Assembly: GCA_963833375.1 (NCBI GenBank)
Contig: CAWHXR010000007.1
Span: forward strand, 186,001-250,000
Direction: 5' to 3'
DNA: 64,000 bases
Source: DASUPK01 sp963833375
GTDB lineage: Bacteria > Actinomycetota > Thermoleophilia > Solirubrobacterales > 70-9
The position numbers and the translations under genes are program-made. The notes under the pieces are model-generated. The model did no database searches, had not been told where the DNA came from, and worked only from the letters and a program-made list of their open reading frames with translations. Numbering within the stretch: position 1 is the first letter of the stretch; the number at the start of each line of letters is the position of its first letter. Positions 44,551 to 53,229 of the stretch are shown here, in pieces.

Positions 44551-45035
44551 TGGCCAAGAAGTCCAAGGGCCTGCGGACTCCGGTCAGCGGGGACGTCGCC
44601 ACCAACCGCCGCGCCCGCCACAAGTTTCAGCTGCTGGAGAAGATGGAGACGGGCATCGAGCTGCGCGGGAGCGAGGTCAAGTCCCTCCGCGACGGCAAGG
44701 CTCAGATCAACGAGGCGTACGCCGTCATCGACGGCGGCGAGGTCTGGCTGCGCGGCGCTCACATCCCGCCGTACTTGCCGGCGTCCGAGCAGAACCACGA
44801 TCCCGATCGGCCCCGCAAGCTCCTGCTCCATCGCCGGGAGATCGAGCGCCTGATCGGCAAGACCGCGGAACGCGGGCTGACGCTGGTTCCCACCCGCATC
44901 TACTTCAAGGGCCCGAGGGCCAAGGTCGAGCTGGCGCTGGCGAAGGGCAAGGAGGGCAGGGACCGCCGCCGCGAAATCGCTGACCGCGATCTGCGGCGCG
45001 AGGTCGAACGCGACTTCAAGCAAAGGCTTTCGTAG
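44550..45035 (+). CDS. smpB: SsrA-binding protein SmpB
   Basis: The 161-residue protein has the SmpB core: NRRARHKFQLLEKMETGIELRGSEVKSLRDGKAQINEAYAVI, VWLRGAHIPPYLPASEQNHDPDRPRKLLLHRREIERL, LVPTRIYFKGPRAKVELALAKGK and a basic tail (EGRDRRREIADRDLRREVERDFKQR). It delivers tmRNA to stalled ribosomes. Start ATG overlaps the RNB stop (TGATG). The tmRNA gene is about 3.6 kb downstream rather than adjacent. Confidence 0.97.
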   Translation: MAKKSKGLRTPVSGDVATNRRARHKFQLLEKMETGIELRGSEVKSLRDGKAQINEAYAVIDGGEVWLRGAHIPPYLPASEQNHDPDRPRKLLLHRREIERLIGKTAERGLTLVPTRIYFKGPRAKVELALAKGKEGRDRRREIADRDLRREVERDFKQRLS

Positions 45036-45160
45036 AGCGCTTCGCGATCAGGTCGCGGATGCAAGCGGCCGCCCAGAGATCAGGAGCGGCCCGGCATCAG
45101 CCCGCAGAGCAAAGGTCAGTGCACGAGAACGGCGGTCCCGTGCAAGGATTGTGCGCGGCA

Positions 45161-48109
45161 ATGCTTGCGGCTATCGACACAGGCAGCGTTTCCAATTTCG
45201 TCCAGGACCACTCGACGGAGGCCTACGTGATCGTGGGCGCCGTCATCCTGCTGCTGATCCTCTTCCTGCTGATCCGCCGCCGACACGCGAAGGAGCGCGA
45301 ATCGGGGCAGCGGGTCTCGCGCCGCGAGGCGCGCCGGGCCGAGAAGAAGGCGAAGGCCGAGGGCGGGATCGCCGCGGCGCCCACGCCGAAGACCCCGCCC
45401 GAGGCCAAGGCGGAGCCGGACACCCAGGCCAAGGGGGAGCCGGATGCTGAGGCCAAGGCGGAGCCGGACACCCAGGCCAAGGCGGAGCCGGATACCGAGG
45501 CCAAGGCGGAGCCCGACACCGAGATCGCGAAGCCGGACGGGGGCAAGCCGAGCCGCAAGCAGCGCCGGGAGGAGCGCAAGGCCAAGCGCGCGCAGATCGC
45601 CGAGCAGAAGCGCCGCGCCGAGGAGCAGGACCGCCAAGCTTGGGAGGAGGAGCGAAAGCGCCGCCGCGAGGAACGGCAGAATCGCAAGGAGGAGCGCCAG
45701 CGCCGCAAGGCGGAGCGCAAGGGAGAGGCCCCGCCCGCGCCCGAGGAGAAGGAGGAGCCGGCCGAGGGCGCGGAAGTGAAGACCGGCGCCAACGGCGGGG
45801 AGGAGAAGTCCACGATGCTCGCCGCCGCCCTCGGGCTGGGCGAGGCCGGGGCGAAGCAGGCCGAGGGAGCGGGCAACGGCAAGAAGGAGATGAAGGAGAT
45901 TCCGATCGGAGTCGAGGACGAGGCCGAGGAGAAGGCCGAGGGAGAGACGAAGGCCGAGGCTGCCTCCGAGTCCGAGGAGGAGCCCGAAGAGGAGAAGGCC
46001 GAGCAGCCCGCCAAGGCCGAGGAGCCCGCCAAGGCCGAGGAGCCCGCCAAGGCCGAGGAGCCCGCCAAGGCCGAGGAGCCCGCCATGGCCGAGGAGCCCG
46101 CAAAGGCTGAGGAGCCCGCCAAGGCTGAGGAGCCCGCCAAGGCCGAGGAGGGCGCCACCGAGGTCGCCGCGAGCGCGCCCGCGACCTCCCAGTGGGTGCC
46201 CCCGGGAAGTGGGCCGGACCTGCAGGCCCCGGCCGAACGAGGGTCGGAGGAGGAGGAGGAGAGCGCGCTCACGCCGATCGCCCCCGAGCCCGAGCATGCC
46301 CCGGGCGGCTTCGCGTCCATCTCGCCCCAGGGGGAGGCCGCCGGGACGCCGGTCCCGGACGCTTCCAGCGCCGAGCTGGCGGCGTCCGCGCCACCAGCGG
46401 AGCCGAGCGCTCCCAAGCCCGTCGAGATCACCCCGCCGACGGGGGGAGGCGGTTCGCTACAGGACGAGATCGACCGCCTGGCCCGCGAGGGGGAGAGCGC
46501 CGCCGCGCAGCGGGCAACGCCGCCACCCCCGCCAACCCATGAGCCGCCGGCGCCCGAGCCGCCAGCAGGGGAGCCGCCCGTGGCCGCGCCGCCGCCGCCT
46601 CCGTCACCCGCGGCGATTCCCCCCGCGCCCGCGGAGCCCGGCGCCACGCTGCCCCCCGATGTCTCGCCGGCCCGGCCCTACGACTCCGCTCCGGAGCCCA
46701 AGCCGACCCCGGAGATCGAGCGGCTCGCCGTCGAAGACCAGGAGCGCTACTCCGAGGAGGAGGAGCGGGTGCGGCGGGAGGCCGAGGAGCGCATGCGACG
46801 GGCCGCGGAGATGGAGCAGGAGGCGGAGGAGCGCGTCAGGCGCGCGGAGGAGGAGACCGAGCAGCTGATCAAGATGGCCGCGGATCAGGCGAGACGGCAG
46901 GCGGAGGAGCAGGCCCGCCAGGCGTCGGAGGCGAAGCTCAGGGAGGAGGCCGAGAGACTGAGGCAGGAGAGTGAGCGGCGCGCCCAGGAGGAGTCGGAGA
47001 GGGTGCGCCAGGAGGTCGAGAACCGGACTCGCGAGGCGATCGAGCAGGCTCGGCGTGACGCCGATGCCCGTGTGGCGGAGGCGGCCGAGCAGGCTCGGCG
47101 CGAGGCCGAGGAGAGGGCCCGCGCGGAGGCCGAGGAGCGTCTCGGCGCGGAGGCGAGCCGCCTTCAGCAGGACGCCGAGCGGCGCGCCCGGGCCCAGATC
47201 GAGGAGGAGCTGGGCGGCGAGCGCCAGCGGCTCTCGAGCGCGGTCGAGGAGGCCGAGCGCCGCCTCAAGGCCGAGCGCGAGCAGCGCGAGCGGGCGATGG
47301 AGGACGTCTATAGGCGCCTGCAGGAGGTGGAGCTCAGGGCCCAGGAAGCCGAGCAGAGGGCGGCTGACGCCGAGCGGCTCGCCCAGCTGAAGGTGGAGGA
47401 GGCCGAGCGTGAGCGGCGGCTGCGCGAGGTGCTCGAGCGCGTCAGCGCCGCCGAGGCGCGCGCCAAGGAGGCCGAGCGCAAGGCCCGGGCCGCCGAGGCA
47501 TCCGCCGCGACGAGCATTCGCGCCGCCGCGGAGATGGGCACCTCACCGGCCCCCTCGGCAGCGGCCCCGCCGCCGTCATCCGTGGCGACTCCCTCCGCGC
47601 TGAGCCAGCCGAAGCCCGCCGAGGAGCCCTCCGAGTTCGCCGAGGAGCCTGCGAGCGCGGACGAGGAGCGGGAGGTCTGGGTCGCCCCCACCGGGAGCGC
47701 CGGGCCCTCCGCGCCGCCGAAGCCCGCCGAGGAGGAGGCGAAGGCCGAGGAGGAAGAGACCGAGGAGACAGAGGGCGAGGAGTCCGATGAGCGCGGAGGG
47801 ATCCTCGGCCGCACCGTCGGATCGATCCTGGGTGTCGGCGGCGCGTACGAGACGAAGGAGAAGGAAGAGGAGGCAGAGGTAGAGGCGGTGCCCGAGGCTC
47901 GGGCGGTGCCCGAGGGCGGCGACCGGATCAACCTCAACCAGGCCTCCTTCGAACAGCTTCGCGACGTCGGCTTCTCGGTCACCCAGGCCACCCGCGTGAT
48001 CACTTACCGCGAGCGCCAGAGGGGCTTCGAGTCGCTCGACGACCTCGGTGACGTTCCCGGCATGCCCCGCGAGTTCCTGCGCGACGTCAAGCCGAAGCTC
48101 ACCGTCTAG
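45161..48109 (+). CDS. Large membrane-anchored coiled-coil protein with C-terminal helix-hairpin-helix motif
   Basis: ATG 45161 gives about 982 residues. An N-terminal helix (TEAYVIVGAVILLLILFLLIRR) anchors it, then Lys/Glu/Ala-rich cytoplasmic sequence follows. It contains two tandem repeats: five 8-residue units AEPDTQAK and eight 6-residue units PAKAEE. A Pro-rich stretch is followed by a long heptad-like coiled coil (about residues 530-800). The C-terminus, INLNQASFEQLRDVGFSVTQATRVI and LGDVPGMPREFL, is a ComEA-like HhH DNA-binding motif. It is probably a membrane-tethered, DNA-binding structural protein. The function is not recognised. Confidence 0.85.
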   Translation: MLAAIDTGSVSNFVQDHSTEAYVIVGAVILLLILFLLIRRRHAKERESGQRVSRREARRAEKKAKAEGGIAAAPTPKTPPEAKAEPDTQAKGEPDAEAKAEPDTQAKAEPDTEAKAEPDTEIAKPDGGKPSRKQRREERKAKRAQIAEQKRRAEEQDRQAWEEERKRRREERQNRKEERQRRKAERKGEAPPAPEEKEEPAEGAEVKTGANGGEEKSTMLAAALGLGEAGAKQAEGAGNGKKEMKEIPIGVEDEAEEKAEGETKAEAASESEEEPEEEKAEQPAKAEEPAKAEEPAKAEEPAKAEEPAMAEEPAKAEEPAKAEEPAKAEEGATEVAASAPATSQWVPPGSGPDLQAPAERGSEEEEESALTPIAPEPEHAPGGFASISPQGEAAGTPVPDASSAELAASAPPAEPSAPKPVEITPPTGGGGSLQDEIDRLAREGESAAAQRATPPPPPTHEPPAPEPPAGEPPVAAPPPPPSPAAIPPAPAEPGATLPPDVSPARPYDSAPEPKPTPEIERLAVEDQERYSEEEERVRREAEERMRRAAEMEQEAEERVRRAEEETEQLIKMAADQARRQAEEQARQASEAKLREEAERLRQESERRAQEESERVRQEVENRTREAIEQARRDADARVAEAAEQARREAEERARAEAEERLGAEASRLQQDAERRARAQIEEELGGERQRLSSAVEEAERRLKAEREQRERAMEDVYRRLQEVELRAQEAEQRAADAERLAQLKVEEAERERRLREVLERVSAAEARAKEAERKARAAEASAATSIRAAAEMGTSPAPSAAAPPPSSVATPSALSQPKPAEEPSEFAEEPASADEEREVWVAPTGSAGPSAPPKPAEEEAKAEEEETEETEGEESDERGGILGRTVGSILGVGGAYETKEKEEEAEVEAVPEARAVPEGGDRINLNQASFEQLRDVGFSVTQATRVITYRERQRGFESLDDLGDVPGMPREFLRDVKPKLTV
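45410..45529 (+). repeat. Five tandem 24-bp coding repeats (AEPDTQAK)
   Basis: Units GCGGAGCCGGACACCCAGGCC plus AAG recur five times with few changes, each encoding AEPDTQAK or a close variant. They lie in the disordered region of the coiled-coil protein. Confidence 0.8.
46007..46150 (+). repeat. Eight tandem 18-bp coding repeats (PAKAEE)
   Basis: CCCGCCAAGGCCGAGGAG is repeated eight times with synonymous or single changes (one Met for Lys). The near identity at DNA level suggests recent slippage expansion, so copy number may vary between strains. Confidence 0.85.
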
Positions 48110-48175
48110 CCCGCCGAGACCGGCGAGCTGCTGGGCCGCGCGCGTTTCGACGATCACGCAGGACGGGTAGCTTCT

Positions 48176-48606
48176 GTGACCGACACCCTGACGGTCACGG
48201 TCCTCGGAGCGGGCAGAACCATGGGAATGCCGATGGCCCGCACCATGGCGAAGGCGGGAATCGAGGTCCGGGCCCGGAACGGCTCGAGACGATCGCCTTC
48301 GCCGAGGGGATCGAGATCGACCCCGCCGAGTTCCTGGAGACGATCTCAGGCGGCCCGATCGACAATGCGTGCGCCCAGATGAAGGGCAAGATGATGGTCG
48401 ACCGCAGTTTCGAGCCGGCGTTCAAGCTCGCGCTCGCCGCCAAGGACACCGGCCTCGTCCTGGAGGCGGCCAAGCGGCATCACCTCGACCTGCCCATGCT
48501 CGAGACGATCAAGAACCGCCTCGTCCAGGGCGCCGGCGGGCACGGCGACGAGGAGATGGCCGCGACCTACCTCACCAGTGCCCCGAAGGACCGGACGCGG
48601 CGCTGA
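48176..48606 (+). pseudogene. NAD-binding 3-hydroxyisobutyrate dehydrogenase-like gene, internally deleted
   Basis: The first frame (from GTG 48176) reads MTDTLTVTVLGAGRTMGMPMARTMAKAGIEVRA, a Rossmann start of the 3-HIBADH/6PGDH-like family. Near 48280 the sequence jumps frame and family position to LETIAFAEGIEIDPAEFLETISGGP, KGKMMVDRSFEPAFKLALAAKDTGLVLEAA and a normal end (YLTSAPKDRTRR). About 140 residues between the two are absent, and the frames do not match. The gene is therefore a decayed remnant. It directly precedes the tmRNA. Confidence 0.85.
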
Positions 48607-48642
48607 ACGCCCCACGGCTACCATTGTCCTTCGACATAGCAC

Positions 48643-49003
48643 GGGGCCGAAATTGGATTCGACTTGGTCATCCGTGCGGTCAGGTTGCAGGTCGAGGTTC
48701 CCGGAGGCCTCGTTAAACACCGGGACCAACCAATACGTGCGGACCATGAGTTCGCCCTCGCCGCTTAGTTAGAAGCTAGGCAGTGAGCGTCGGCCCACCC
48801 GAGCCCGAGGGGTGGGATCCCGGCGTCAGATTCGGGCTCACCCGGTCGGCCCGTCCCGACCGCCCGGGGACATCGAAGGGACTTGGCCCTCCGGCATCTC
48901 CCGCCGGCTGCGGAGGTCGAAGGGCGAGAGCAAAGCGCCGGCTATACCTGTAGACGCCGATCGCTCGTGGCCGAGGACGCCGGTTCGAAACCGGCCGGCT
49001 CCA
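48643..49003 (+). ncRNA. ssrA: Transfer-messenger RNA (tmRNA)
   Basis: The 5' GGGGCCGAAATTGGATTCGAC and the 3' GGACGCCGGTTCGAAACCGG are standard tmRNA ends. The 5' GGGGCCG pairs with the 3' CGGCTCC (one G-U) to form the acceptor stem, and A49003 is the discriminator; CCA is not encoded. The T-arm GCCGGTTCGAAACCGGC is intact. A likely tag frame starts at GCG 48739 and reads ADHEFALAA before TAG (48766-48768), ending in the ALAA degron seen in other tags. It rescues stalled ribosomes with SmpB. The gene is in the sense direction, well after smpB. Confidence 0.93.
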
Positions 49004-49064
49004 TTCTCCAGCCGACAAATAGGCTTGCGCGGCCGATCATCGACGACAGAGGGGAATCACTCGC

Positions 49065-49904
49065 ATGGCGATCACCAAGCGCGAGTCCGAGCAACTCGAC
49101 ACGGCGAACGGCAGCGGCAAGGCGCCGGTCGTCTTCATCCACGGGCTCTGGCTGCTGCCAAGCAGCTGGGACAACTGGGTGCAGGTCTTCGAGGAGGCCG
49201 GATACGCGGGGGTGACTCCGTCCTGGCCCGACGACCCCGAGACCGTTGAGGAGGCGAGGGCGAACCCCGACGTCTTCGCCAAGAAGAAGCTCGGACAGAT
49301 CGCCGACCACACCGCCGAGGTGATCGCAATGCTGACCAGGAAGCCGGCCGTGATGGGTCATTCCACCGGCGGGCTGCTGGCCCAAACCATCGCCGGACGC
49401 GGATTGTCCGCGGCGACGGTCGCGATCGACCCCGGGCCGTTCCGCGGCGTGCTCCCGTTGCCGATCTCCGCTCTGAGATCGGCCGGACCGGTACTCAGGA
49501 ATCCCCTCAATCGCGGTCGCGCGGTCACCCTCACACTCGATCAGTTCAAGTACGGCTGGGCCAACGCGCTCAGCGAGGAGGAGGCCGAGCAGCTCTACGA
49601 GACCTACCACGTGGCGGCGCCCGGCGCGGCGCTGATGCAGATGGCGAACGCCAACCTGAATCCGTGGAGCGAGGCCAGGGCCGACACCAAGAACCCCGAC
49701 CGGGGACCGCTGCTGATCATCGACGGAGAGAAGGACCACACAGTTCCGTGGGCGATCGCCAACGCTTCGTACAAGAAGCAGAAGCGCAACCCGGGCGTGA
49801 CCGAGATCAAGAAGATCCCGAACCGCGGCCACTCGCTGACGATCGACGGCGGCTGGCCGGAGGTCGCCGACACGGCGCTCGACTTCGTCAAGCGGTTCGT
49901 CTAG
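49065..49904 (+). CDS. Alpha/beta hydrolase
   Basis: The 279-residue protein has the alpha/beta-hydrolase fold: oxyanion-hole region VVFIHGLWLLPSSWD, nucleophile elbow AVMGHSTGGLLAQ (Ser about residue 97), acid DGEKDHTVP, and catalytic His in NRGHSLTIDGG. No signal peptide. The substrate is unknown; esterase, lactonase or haloalkane-type chemistry all fit this fold. The tmRNA gene ends 61 bases upstream and is independent. Confidence 0.87.
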   Translation: MAITKRESEQLDTANGSGKAPVVFIHGLWLLPSSWDNWVQVFEEAGYAGVTPSWPDDPETVEEARANPDVFAKKKLGQIADHTAEVIAMLTRKPAVMGHSTGGLLAQTIAGRGLSAATVAIDPGPFRGVLPLPISALRSAGPVLRNPLNRGRAVTLTLDQFKYGWANALSEEEAEQLYETYHVAAPGAALMQMANANLNPWSEARADTKNPDRGPLLIIDGEKDHTVPWAIANASYKKQKRNPGVTEIKKIPNRGHSLTIDGGWPEVADTALDFVKRFV

Positions 49905-49907
49905 TGG

Positions 49908-50282
49908 CTACGCATCTTCGATCTGGTGCCGAAACGCCTCGGCCGGTTCCACCGTGGCGTTGAAGAACCGGACCTGATCGGCCAAGTCGCGGTCAGAGGT
50001 CACGACCCGGATTCCCTCCGGATCCGGATCGTCGCGAAGCAGGCGAACGATCTCCTCGTCCGCGGCGTTTGGGGCAGGCCGGGGAGCGTGGGCGATCTCG
50101 ATCACCGGCGAGGTGATCGGCGGCGACGGGGCTCGCTCGAAGACGACGGTGACGTCCTCGCCCGTCGCGGCGACCCAGCGTTCGAGCTGGTCGACCAGGC
50201 GGACCATCGCTGCGTGGCGGTCCTTCCACCAGCCGTCGGGGCGGGTGCCGATCACATTCATCGCGTCGACAAGCCAGCGCAT
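49908..50282 (-). CDS. NYN/PIN-like domain protein (YacP-type)
   Basis: ATG 50282 gives 124 residues. It begins LVDAMNVIGTRPDGWW, with the acidic Asp-Asn pair of the NYN/YacP domain, and later has VTVVFERAPS, DEEIVRLLRDDPDPEGIRVVTSDRDLADQVRFF, which supplies further acidic residues of a PIN-like active site. YacP-type proteins are predicted RNA-processing endonucleases. The gene overlaps the cupin gene by one base (TGATG), and its stop is 3 bases from the convergent hydrolase. Confidence 0.83.
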   Translation of the reverse strand: MRWLVDAMNVIGTRPDGWWKDRHAAMVRLVDQLERWVAATGEDVTVVFERAPSPPITSPVIEIAHAPRPAPNAADEEIVRLLRDDPDPEGIRVVTSDRDLADQVRFFNATVEPAEAFRHQIEDA

Positions 50283-50782
50283 CAGGCCGCGTCTCGCCAG
50301 AGCTTGATGAGCGGGCCGTCGGGCCCCTGGACGGGATCGGCGCGGGGCAGGGGTACCGCGCGGATGTTGGCCACCGCCTCGTCGTGCTCGGCCGGATCGC
50401 CACGGCGGATGTCCCATGCCATCCCGTCCGGATAGACCCCGATCACGAGCAGGTTCCCACTCGATCCCTGGTTGCAATGACCGGTCCCGGCGGGGAGGAC
50501 GAGCACGTCGCCCTGCTCGACCTCGAAGAGGCGCCCGCTGGGTCCGCCGAGCATGACCGTGGCCCGTCCGGAGACGATGCCGAGCACCTCGTGTGCAGTC
50601 GAGTGGAAATGATGGAAGGAGAAGATCCCGTTCCGCCAGGCACCGAGCCAGTCGTTGCCGGCGAAGAGCTCCTCGCATTCCGCCGCGTCCCGTGCCCAAT
50701 CGACATCGTGGTAGACGAGCACGGGCAGGGGCGAGTTCGGTATCCCGCCGTCGTCCTCGAACCGGTGCGTCTCTGGCTCCAC
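50282..50782 (-). CDS. Cupin domain protein (YjlB-like)
   Basis: The 166-residue protein has a single cupin: FHHFHSTAHEVLGIVSGRATVMLGG and GDVLVLPAGTGHCNQG, which supply the metal ligands. It resembles YjlB-like cupins. It could be a sugar-binding or dioxygenase-like protein; no reaction can be assigned. It is translationally coupled to the NYN nuclease-like gene, so the two may work together. Confidence 0.83.
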   Translation of the reverse strand: MEPETHRFEDDGGIPNSPLPVLVYHDVDWARDAAECEELFAGNDWLGAWRNGIFSFHHFHSTAHEVLGIVSGRATVMLGGPSGRLFEVEQGDVLVLPAGTGHCNQGSSGNLLVIGVYPDGMAWDIRRGDPAEHDEAVANIRAVPLPRADPVQGPDGPLIKLWRDAA

Positions 50783-50885
50783 CGGCCAAGCCTAGGCGAG
50801 TCGGCTTCGGCGCCTCAGCGCAGCACGTCGACGCCTCAAGGGAGCTTTCACGTGGGATTTACCCCGCGACCCGAACCTGAGCGCC

Positions 50886-51050
50886 ATGGGCGGACGGCCG
50901 ATTCGAGTCGCGAGCGCATGGGGCGGGTTCGTCTGCGCGCTGTTCGCGTTGAGCTCGCTCATGCATGGGGACCTTGCCGCAGCCGCGGTGATGGCGATTG
51001 GTGCGCTGCTGCTCGGTTGGGCGGCCTGGCTCGAGCGCGGCCGGCCGTAG
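50886..51050 (+). CDS. Small two-helix membrane protein (54 aa)
   Basis: ATG 50886 to TAG 51050 encodes MGGRPIRVASAWGGFVCAL, with two hydrophobic helices separated by LMHGDLA and a final LERGRP. It sits 60 bases upstream of the response regulator gene and is short, but the hydrophobic pattern and codon use support translation. No ribosome site stands out. Function unknown; it could be a small sensor-associated membrane protein. Confidence 0.5.
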   Translation: MGGRPIRVASAWGGFVCALFALSSLMHGDLAAAAVMAIGALLLGWAAWLERGRP

Positions 51051-51110
51051 GCGTACGACCGCGCCTCTTTCATTTCGCATTCATCTTCGCGGGACAATCT
51101 CGGCGAGCCG

Positions 51111-51794
51111 ATGCGCGTGCTGATCGTCGAAGACGAGGCCAAGATGGCCGGCCTGCTCCGCAGGGGCCTGCGGCAGGAGGGGATCGCCGCGGATCTGGCG
51201 CGAAAGGGCGAGGACGCCCTCTGGATGGCGGCGGCGACGGAGTACGACGCGATCATCCTCGACTTGATGCTGCCCGGCATCGATGGTTTCGAGGTCTGCC
51301 GGCGCCTGCGTGACGACGGGGTCTGGTCCCCGATCCTGATGCTGACGGCGCGCGACGGCGTTCCAGACCGCGTCGCCGGCCTGGACGCCGGGGCCGACGA
51401 CTATCTGGTGAAGCCGTTCTCCTACTCCGAGCTGCTCGCCCGTCTGCGGGCGCTCGCCAGGCGAGCTGACGGGGACCGGTCGCCCGAGCTGCGAGTGGGC
51501 GACCTCCGCCTGGACCCGGCCAGGCGGCAGGTATGGAGGGGTGACAGCGAGATCGAGCTCTCGGCGAAGGAGTTCGCCGTGCTCGAGGTCTTCATGCGCC
51601 GCCCGGGCGAGGTCCTGTCCCGCTTCCAGCTCCTCGAGCACGCCTGGGACTACGACTACGAGAACCGCTCGAACATCGTCGACTCCTACGTCCGCCTGCT
51701 GCGGCGGAAGATCGACAAGCCGTTCGGCGCTCAGTCCATTCAGACCGTGCGTGGTGCGGGGTACCGGCTGCGCAAGAACGGGGCCGCCTCGTGA
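51111..51794 (+). CDS. Response regulator, OmpR/PhoB family
   Basis: The 227-residue protein has a receiver domain (RVLIVEDEAKMAGLL, phospho-acceptor Asp in IILDLMLPGIDGFEVC, Thr in MLTARDG, Lys in YLVKPFS) and a winged-helix DNA-binding domain (about 130-225: ELSAKEFAVLEVFMRRPGEV, SNIVDSYVRLLRRKI, IQTVRGAGYRL). It acts with the histidine kinase that starts 4 bases before its stop. Confidence 0.95.
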   Translation: MRVLIVEDEAKMAGLLRRGLRQEGIAADLARKGEDALWMAAATEYDAIILDLMLPGIDGFEVCRRLRDDGVWSPILMLTARDGVPDRVAGLDAGADDYLVKPFSYSELLARLRALARRADGDRSPELRVGDLRLDPARRQVWRGDSEIELSAKEFAVLEVFMRRPGEVLSRFQLLEHAWDYDYENRSNIVDSYVRLLRRKIDKPFGAQSIQTVRGAGYRLRKNGAAS

Positions 51795-53155
51795 CCCGGG
51801 TTCCGATCCGCCTCAGGCTGACCCTGGCCTTCGCGATCGCGATGGCGATCCTGCTGGCTGCACTCGGCTACTTCGTCTACGCCCGCTTCGAGAGCGAGCT
51901 CAGCGATCAGATCGACCAGAGCCTGCGAACCCATGGGGATGACATCGCCTCCCTGCTCTCGCAGAGGGATCTCTCCGGCTCCGGGAAGCTGCTCGGCCGC
52001 GAGGAGAGCTTCGCCCAGGTCCTGACGCCGGGCGGCGCGATCTACGCCACGACGCCACAGCTCGGACAACACCCGCAGCTGACCCCGCCGGAGGCGGCGC
52101 GGGCGGCTCGCTCGTCGTTCGTGGTGACCCGGCCGCACATCCGCAGCATCACCGGACAGGGCCGGCTCCTGGCGAGGCCCGCGCAGGGCCAGGGCGGCAG
52201 CTTCGTGGTCGTCGTCGCCGCGTCGCTCGACGACCGAAACGAGTCGCTTCGCAACCTCAGGGAGATCCTGCTGGTGGGCGGGCCTGTGGCCCTGCTGCTT
52301 GCCTCGCTCGCCGGATACGCCGTGTCGGGCGCGGCGCTGCGCCCGGTGGAGGCGATGCGCCGGCGGGCGGCGGCGATCTCAGCCTCGGAGCCGGATCAAC
52401 GCCTGCCGGTGCCGGCCGCCGACGACGAGCTGCGCAGGCTGAGCGAGACCCTCAACCAGATGCTCGGCCGTCTCGAGGCCGCGCTCGTACGAGAACGAGC
52501 CTTCGTCGACAACGCCAGCCACGAGCTCCGGACGCCGCTGGCCCTGCACAAGACCGAGCTGGAGCTGGCCCTGCGCTATGCGAAGACCCCGGAGGAGATG
52601 CGAGCAGCGATCTCATCGGCGATCGTCGAGGTCGACCGGCTGATCCAGCTCGCCGAGGACCTCCTCGTCCTGGCTCGCGCCCAAGAGGGCGAGCTGGCGC
52701 TCGACCTGCGCCGGGTTCGGGTGGCCGAGCTGCTCGGCGGCGTGCGGCGGCGATTCGCCGCCCGCCTCGGCGAATCCGGGCGCCCCCTGGTGGTGGCGCC
52801 CGTGGACGGGGTTACCGTGGACGGCGACGCGATGCGACTCGAGCAGGCGCTCGCGAACCTGGTCGAGAACGCGATCCAGCACGGGGGCGGCGAGATCACC
52901 CTGAGCGCCAGCGAGACGGGGGGAGAGGTGGAGATCCACGTCGAGGATCAGGGCCCGGGGTTTCCTCCCGAGTTCATCGACCGGGCCTTCGAGCGCTTCA
53001 GCCGCGGCGATCCCGCACGCGCCGGCGATGGCACGGGCCTCGGCCTGGCGATCGTCGAGGCGATCGCTCTCGCCCACCGGGGGAGCGCGCACGCGGCGAA
53101 CCGAAACGGCAGCGGCGCGGACGTCTGGATCGAGCTGCCCTCGGCCACGCGCTGA
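51791..53155 (+). CDS. Sensor histidine kinase of the OmpR-type system
   Basis: The 454-residue kinase has an N-terminal transmembrane helix (LTLAFAIAMAILLAALGYFVYA), an extracellular sensor part (about 35-155), a second helix (LLVGGPVALLLASLAGYAVSG), a HAMP region, the H-box VDNASHELRTPLALHK (about residue 242), and ATPase N, G1 and G2 boxes (NLVENAIQHGGGE, EDQGPGFPPEF, GDGTGLGLAIVEAIALAH). It overlaps the response regulator gene by 4 bases (GTGA). The signal sensed is unknown. Confidence 0.95.
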   Translation: MTRVPIRLRLTLAFAIAMAILLAALGYFVYARFESELSDQIDQSLRTHGDDIASLLSQRDLSGSGKLLGREESFAQVLTPGGAIYATTPQLGQHPQLTPPEAARAARSSFVVTRPHIRSITGQGRLLARPAQGQGGSFVVVVAASLDDRNESLRNLREILLVGGPVALLLASLAGYAVSGAALRPVEAMRRRAAAISASEPDQRLPVPAADDELRRLSETLNQMLGRLEAALVRERAFVDNASHELRTPLALHKTELELALRYAKTPEEMRAAISSAIVEVDRLIQLAEDLLVLARAQEGELALDLRRVRVAELLGGVRRRFAARLGESGRPLVVAPVDGVTVDGDAMRLEQALANLVENAIQHGGGEITLSASETGGEVEIHVEDQGPGFPPEFIDRAFERFSRGDPARAGDGTGLGLAIVEAIALAHRGSAHAANRNGSGADVWIELPSATR

Positions 53156-53229
53156 GTGGCTTTCACGCCCGGTTCATTCGGGGTCTGTAGAAGCGGCCGG
53201 CGAGACTGAGCGACGAGAGGAGCGGGTCA

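Noticed and set aside
46007..46150. Regular 18-bp repeat array considered as CRISPR
   Set aside because: The units are contiguous without spacers and lie in a coding frame (PAKAEE).
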